Below are positions 60,329 to 64,000 of a stretch of 64,000 nt of DNA, piece by piece. The notes under the pieces are model-generated. The model worked only from the letters and a program-made list of their open reading frames with translations. It had not been told where the DNA came from and ran no database searches. The stretch is from Ensifer oleiphilus (GTDB taxonomy: Bacteria; Pseudomonadota; Alphaproteobacteria; Rhizobiales; Rhizobiaceae): NCBI RefSeq assembly GCF_013371465.1, contig NZ_JABWDU010000002.1, positions 1,095,666-1,159,665 of the forward strand, written 5' to 3'. Positions within the stretch are counted from its first letter, which is position 1, and each line of letters begins with the position of its first letter. The position numbers and the translations under genes are program-made.

Positions 60329-61024
60329 TCAGTTGTGAAGCCGCAACGACAGGCCAAGGGTCGATGGCAGGGGATTCCAGAAACCCGTCTGCAATCCGGC
60401 TTCCCGGAGCGCCCGCGCCGTCCAGGTGTTGCAGCCGAACAGCGCGTTGAACGTGCCCTGCGCTTCGAAGAAGCGATCGGCATATCCATAGGAAAAGCCT
60501 TCGACCGGAACGACGGCGTTGCCGTTCCTGGCAAAGCTGCCGGCTATGAACGTCATCAGATTTTCGAATTCGCCACGCTCCAAGTCCACGCTTGCGATCG
60601 ACGGCTGCGGCTCGATGATCGCACCGGCAATGTCTACATGCATCACCGAGCGGTCGACCGTCAGAGCCCTGAAGACCGGCATCGGCTTCAGCTCCGACCA
60701 TGTCGGCGTTTCCAGGTAGAACGAGCGGCCGCCCCAGCCGAAGATCAGCCATCGCGCCGCCGGATGATCGAGAGGCACGCCCGCCTCTCCGGCAAAGGCA
60801 AACCGCGCGCGGGTCTCATCATTGAGCGGGATGGCGATATCGGTGTGGATAGGCCCGGAGAGGATCAGGATGCGCTCGCCGACGGCAGCCGGGAGGGAGG
60901 CCATCGCCGCCTTCGGCAGCAAGGGCCGAGGCACGATGGCTCCAAGGATGACAGCGAACACAAGCGCCGACACGCCGTACGCGGTCCATCTGAGGACACG
61001 CCAAAAACCACGTTTTCGAGACAA
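60329..61024 (-). CDS. DUF2459 urease-region membrane protein (TIGR02117-type)
   Basis: This 231 aa protein has one N-terminal membrane helix (VLRWTAYGVSALVFAVILGAIV) and a periplasmic domain with GPIHTDIAIPLND, FGWGGRSFYLETPTW, HVDIAG and FGCNTWTARALREAGL. This family is repeatedly found beside urease genes but has no known function; the Cys and His residues suggest a papain-like or amidase fold. The apparent start is TTG 61024, 14 nt after ureC; no ATG lies before the helix. It is probably co-transcribed with ureC. Confidence 0.82.
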   Translation of the reverse strand: MSRKRGFWRVLRWTAYGVSALVFAVILGAIVPRPLLPKAAMASLPAAVGERILILSGPIHTDIAIPLNDETRARFAFAGEAGVPLDHPAARWLIFGWGGRSFYLETPTWSELKPMPVFRALTVDRSVMHVDIAGAIIEPQPSIASVDLERGEFENLMTFIAGSFARNGNAVVPVEGFSYGYADRFFEAQGTFNALFGCNTWTARALREAGLQTGFWNPLPSTLGLSLRLHN

Positions 61025-61037
61025 TGCCGTTTGCCGC

Positions 61038-62750
61038 TCAGAACAGGAAGTAGCGCTGGGCCATCGGCAGCACGGTAGCCGGCTCGCAGGTGAGAAGCTC
61101 GCCATCGGCACGCACCTCGTAAGTCTCCGGATCGACCTCGACATGCGGCGTCAGGTTGTTGTGGATCATCGACGCCTTGCCGATACCGCCGCGGGTGTTC
61201 TTGACCGCGACGAGCTGCTTGGCAACGCCGAGCCTTCCCGCAAGCCCGGCATCGAGCGAGGCCTGCGACACGAAGGTGACCGAGGAATTCGTGCGGCTCT
61301 TGCCATAGGCGCCGAACATCGGCCGGTAATGCACCGGCTGCGGCGTCGGGATCGAAGCGTTCGGATCGCCCATCGGCGCTGCCGCGATGGTTCCGCCGAT
61401 CAGCACCATGTCCGGCTTCACGCCGAAGAAGGCCGGGTTCCAGAGGACGAGATCGGCACGCTTGCCGACTTCGAGCGAACCGATCTCATGACTGAGGCCA
61501 TGAGCGATCGCGGGATTGATGGTGTATTTGGCGATGTAGCGCTTGACCCGGAAATTGTCGTTCTCGCCGGTTTCCTGCGGCAGTGCGCCACGCTGGCGCT
61601 TCATCTTGTCGGCGGTCTGCCAGGTGCGGATCGCCACCTCGCCGACACGCCCCATCGCCTGGCTGTCGGACGAGATGATCGAGAAGGCGCCGATATCATG
61701 CAGGATGTCTTCGGCAGCGATCGTCTCCTTGCGGATCCGGCTTTCGGCAAAGGCGATATCTTCCGGGATCGACGGCGACAAGTGATGGCAGACCATCAGC
61801 ATGTCCAGGTGTTCGGCCAGCGTGTTCCTGGTGTAGGGCCGGGTCGGATTGGTCGACGAGGGAATGACGTTCGGCTGGCCGCAGATCTTGATGATATCAG
61901 GCGCATGGCCGCCGCCGGCTCCTTCCGTGTGGAAGGCATGGATGGTGCGGCCCTTGATTGCGGCAATGGTATCCTCGACGAAGCCGCTCTCGTTCAACGT
62001 ATCCGTGTGGATCATCACCTGCACGTCGTACTCGTCGGCAACGCTGAGGCAGCAGTCGACGGCAGCCGGCGTCGAGCCCCAGTCCTCGTGCAGCTTCAGC
62101 GACGTAGCCCCCGCCAGCACCATCTCGACCAGCGCACCGGGAAGCGAAGCATTGCCCTTGCCGGCAAAGGCAAGGTTCATCGGAAAGGCGTCCGCCGCCT
62201 CGATCATGCGGGAGAGATGCCAGGGCCCTGGCGTGCACGTGGTCGCAAGCGTTCCATGCGCGGGGCCGGTGCCGCCGCCCAGCATGCAGGTGAGCCCGCT
62301 CATCAGCGCTTCCTCGATCTGCTGCGGGCAGATGAAGTGGATATGGCTGTCCATGCCGCCTGCCGTGACGATCTTGCCTTCGCCGGCGATCACCTCGGTG
62401 CCGGGACCGACGATGATCGTCACGCCGGGCTGCATGTCGGGGTTTCCCGCCTTGCCGATCGCCGCGATGCGTCCGTCCTTCAAACCGATATCGGCCTTGA
62501 CGATGCCCCAGTGGTCGACGATCAGCGCGTTGGTGATCACCGTATCGACTGCACCTGCCGCCCGCGTTACCTGGCTTTGGCCCATGCCGTCGCGGATGAC
62601 CTTGCCACCGCCGAATTTCACCTCCTCGCCATAGGTGGTGAAGTCCTTCTCCACCTCGATGAAAAGCTCCGTGTCGGCGAGCCGAACCTTGTCGCCGACC
62701 GTCGGGCCGAACATGTTGGCATAGGCCGCGCGCGACATCTTGTAGGGCAT
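61038..62750 (-). CDS. ureC: Urease alpha subunit UreC
   Basis: This is the 570 aa catalytic subunit of urease, which splits urea to ammonia and carbamate. Nickel ligands are His136 and His138 ([10 protein letters not shown]), carboxylated Lys219 (SLKLHEDWG), His248 and His274, and Asp near 362 ([12 protein letters not shown]). The mobile flap Cys-His-His is in [12 protein letters not shown]. Numbering runs two above the Klebsiella enzyme. AAGGAG precedes ATG 62750 by 9 nt. Confidence 0.97.
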   Translation of the reverse strand: MPYKMSRAAYANMFGPTVGDKVRLADTELFIEVEKDFTTYGEEVKFGGGKVIRDGMGQSQVTRAAGAVDTVITNALIVDHWGIVKADIGLKDGRIAAIGKAGNPDMQPGVTIIVGPGTEVIAGEGKIVTAGGMDSHIHFICPQQIEEALMSGLTCMLGGGTGPAHGTLATTCTPGPWHLSRMIEAADAFPMNLAFAGKGNASLPGALVEMVLAGATSLKLHEDWGSTPAAVDCCLSVADEYDVQVMIHTDTLNESGFVEDTIAAIKGRTIHAFHTEGAGGGHAPDIIKICGQPNVIPSSTNPTRPYTRNTLAEHLDMLMVCHHLSPSIPEDIAFAESRIRKETIAAEDILHDIGAFSIISSDSQAMGRVGEVAIRTWQTADKMKRQRGALPQETGENDNFRVKRYIAKYTINPAIAHGLSHEIGSLEVGKRADLVLWNPAFFGVKPDMVLIGGTIAAAPMGDPNASIPTPQPVHYRPMFGAYGKSRTNSSVTFVSQASLDAGLAGRLGVAKQLVAVKNTRGGIGKASMIHNNLTPHVEVDPETYEVRADGELLTCEPATVLPMAQRYFLF

Positions 62751-62754
62751 GGGT

Positions 62755-63399
62755 TCAGGCTCCTTGGGACAAGTCTGAAGAAGAATGGGAAAGTCGACGA
62801 AGACGGCCTTCGGCCACAAGGGCCTCGACGTAGCGACGCTCGGCGCCGAAGGGATGCAGCGCCCAACCGACATGACCGAATCCGGCAATGACAATGTGGT
62901 CGTCGGCCGAGGCAAACCCGGCGATTACGTCGGCGATCACCACCATGCCGCTCGACGGAACAACGTAAGGGCTGGGCGAAAACCGGGCCAAATCCCGATC
63001 CAGTTGCTCGTGCACGGCAATGGAGACGATCCGATGCGCGCGACCGGTCGCCATCGTAAAGCTCTCGAAACCGGCGGTGTAATCGTCGCAGAAATCATCG
63101 AGGTCCGGATGCGTTTCAGCCAATTCCGCACGCATGCCGGCAAACTTTTCGCCCGACCGCACGCTCCAGATCTCGCGGGTTTGTCGCACCGCGGCGCTGT
63201 TCTTCCAGCGTCCGCCGCCGAGCATGGCAAGTGCCGGCCGGCCGGTGTTGCAGACGGCGATGATGTCGGTTTTCGTCCCGCCGGTGCCGACGGACCGGCA
63301 ATCGTTGAAGCGGATGACGACATCGGCCGCGTCGATGGTTGCTGCGGCCCCTTTCGGCACGTCTCCGTTCCCGACAATCATGATGGTGCGGCCAGTCAT
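62755..63399 (-). CDS. GT29 (sialyltransferase-like) family protein in the urease cluster
   Basis: This 214 aa cytoplasmic-looking protein has no signal or membrane segment. [42 protein letters not shown] resembles the CMP-sugar-binding motif region of glycosyltransferase family 29, and [18 protein letters not shown] the second motif. Rhizobial homologues in this position are labelled urease operon accessory proteins, but I know of no biochemical role. ATG 63399 lies 5 nt after the lprI-like gene and the stop 5 nt before ureC, so it is tightly within the operon. Confidence 0.78.
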   Translation of the reverse strand: MTGRTIMIVGNGDVPKGAAATIDAADVVIRFNDCRSVGTGGTKTDIIAVCNTGRPALAMLGGGRWKNSAAVRQTREIWSVRSGEKFAGMRAELAETHPDLDDFCDDYTAGFESFTMATGRAHRIVSIAVHEQLDRDLARFSPSPYVVPSSGMVVIADVIAGFASADDHIVIAGFGHVGWALHPFGAERRYVEALVAEGRLRRLSHSSSDLSQGA

Positions 63400-63404
63400 C
63401 AGGT

Positions 63405-63818
63405 CTAGTTCTCTGTGGGTTCGAGCAGCGCCTTGAGTTCCTCGGTCCGTGCCGTCGTCAACTGCGCCAGGCAGCCGGAGACGAGCATCGGCTCCATTGA
63501 ACCGCCGCGCGCCTCGAAGCCTGCAAGTTCGCATTGACCGTCGCGGTAACCGATCCAGGCGCGCTGCGCCTTTTTCAATGCCTCCTCCGCCCCGACATAG
63601 TCGGCGCTGATATCGGCGAGTTCCACGTCCTTGGCGCGCATCGCCGCAACGGTCTGCTTGTAGACGGTGTTGAGTTCGGCATCGGCCGCCTCATAATCCT
63701 TGTCGGAGCAGATGTTCATATCCGCCTGCGTCGTCGCATTGGCGCAATCGACATCCTCCTGCGCCAGGGCCGGGGTGGCCGCGAGCAGCAAGGCGCTCGT
63801 AATAAGCATCGTTCGCAT
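63405..63818 (-). CDS. LprI-like periplasmic protein (DUF1311)
   Basis: This 137 aa secreted protein has signal peptide residues 1 to about 20 (TMLITSALLLAATPALA-Q). The DUF1311/LprI domain has four Cys likely to form disulfides (DCANATTQADMNICSDKDYEAADAELNTVYKQ, WIGYRDGQCELAGFE, SGCLAQLTTART). Family members inhibit lysozyme. ATG 63818 has AGGGA 5 nt upstream; ATG 63824 is also in frame. It sits between ureB and the GT29-like gene with gaps of 8 and 5 nt. Confidence 0.88.
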   Translation of the reverse strand: MRTMLITSALLLAATPALAQEDVDCANATTQADMNICSDKDYEAADAELNTVYKQTVAAMRAKDVELADISADYVGAEEALKKAQRAWIGYRDGQCELAGFEARGGSMEPMLVSGCLAQLTTARTEELKALLEPTEN

Positions 63819-63826
63819 CGTCATCC

Positions 63827-64000
63827 CTATAGCTTTCCCATGACCAATTGGCGGAAGCCAAAGACCTCGCGCTTGCCCGAAAGCGGAATGAGTGTGACCT
63901 GTCTCTTCTGTCCCGGCTCGAAACGAACGGCCGTGCCGGCGGGAATGTCGAGCCGCTTGCCATGGGCCGAACGGCGATCAAAGTCGAGCCCGGCATTGGT
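63827..64000 (-). CDS. ureB: Urease beta subunit UreB (3' part, continues beyond the window)
   Basis: The last 57 codons and TAG stop of ureB are visible. The translation ends [20 protein letters not shown], then [14 protein letters not shown], then FRQLVMGKL, which matches the UreB C-terminus. The start lies off the right edge. The downstream lprI-like gene begins 8 nt later. Confidence 0.93.
   Translation of the reverse strand, partial: TNAGLDFDRRSAHGKRLDIPAGTAVRFEPGQKRQVTLIPLSGKREVFGFRQLVMGKL

Overview
The window is GC-rich chromosomal DNA from an alphaproteobacterium of the Rhizobiales, most likely Sinorhizobium/Ensifer or a close relative. The evidence is gene content. There is an hmuPSTUV haem-uptake cluster, an ecfG-nepR-phyR general stress response (GSR) locus with its GAF/PAS HWE kinase, a smoEFGK-smoS-mtlK polyol locus, a rhizobial-type urease cluster carrying extra non-urease genes, and two copies of a ~100 bp RIME-like intergenic element. 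I saw no phage, IS element, CRISPR array, tRNA or rRNA. This is mostly well-ordered core and metabolic genome.

Layout. 33-6385 (minus): a dipeptidase followed by a five-gene dipeptide/oligopeptide ABC transporter, joined by ATGA overlaps. 6670-10886: a DUF900 lipoprotein hydrolase, a LacI regulator, and a ThuA/Gfo-Idh pair with a consensus LacI-type operator upstream. 11022-12847: TetR-EmrE drug efflux, a truncated haemoglobin and a DUF423 protein. 12877-19920: haem acquisition, with hmuQ, a small protein, a DUF2325 protein, tonB and a secreted protein on the minus strand and hmuPSTUV on the plus strand. Two TGA-N9-TCA iron boxes lie in its control regions. 20086-24320: GSR locus with consensus EcfG promoters in front of nepR-ecfG, phyR and a small membrane protein gene. 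A candidate sRNA lies at 24413-24545. 24606-34733: polyol uptake and catabolism (FGGY kinase, HAD phosphatase, mtlK, smoS, smoK, smoG, smoF, smoE and a SorC-family regulator).

35015-51464: reductive pyrimidine degradation. preT-preA reduces uracil/thymine, the dihydropyrimidinase opens the ring and an M20 amidohydrolase releases the beta-amino acid. A RutR-type TetR regulator with a matching operator and an NMT1/THI5-type ABC importer complete the locus. Inserted among these are an MDR oxidoreductase/LysR pair, a membrane [2Fe-2S] class III cyclase and an EamA transporter. 51997-57327: an RND efflux pump and a Crp/Fnr regulator with an FNR-type box. 57418-64000 (minus): ureB (partial), an lprI-like gene, a GT29-like gene, ureC, a DUF2459 gene, then (after a separately terminated peroxiredoxin) a monooxygenase, ureE, ureF and ureG.

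The most interesting items are the redox-domain cyclase, the candidate sRNA beside phyR, the terminator/EcfG-promoter overlap at 20480-20510, RIME copies that supply the stop codons of two consecutive genes, the 39-bp palindrome before the SorC regulator, and the extra genes inside the urease cluster. I do not see a clearly unprecedented multi-gene system; most loci match known rhizobial arrangements.
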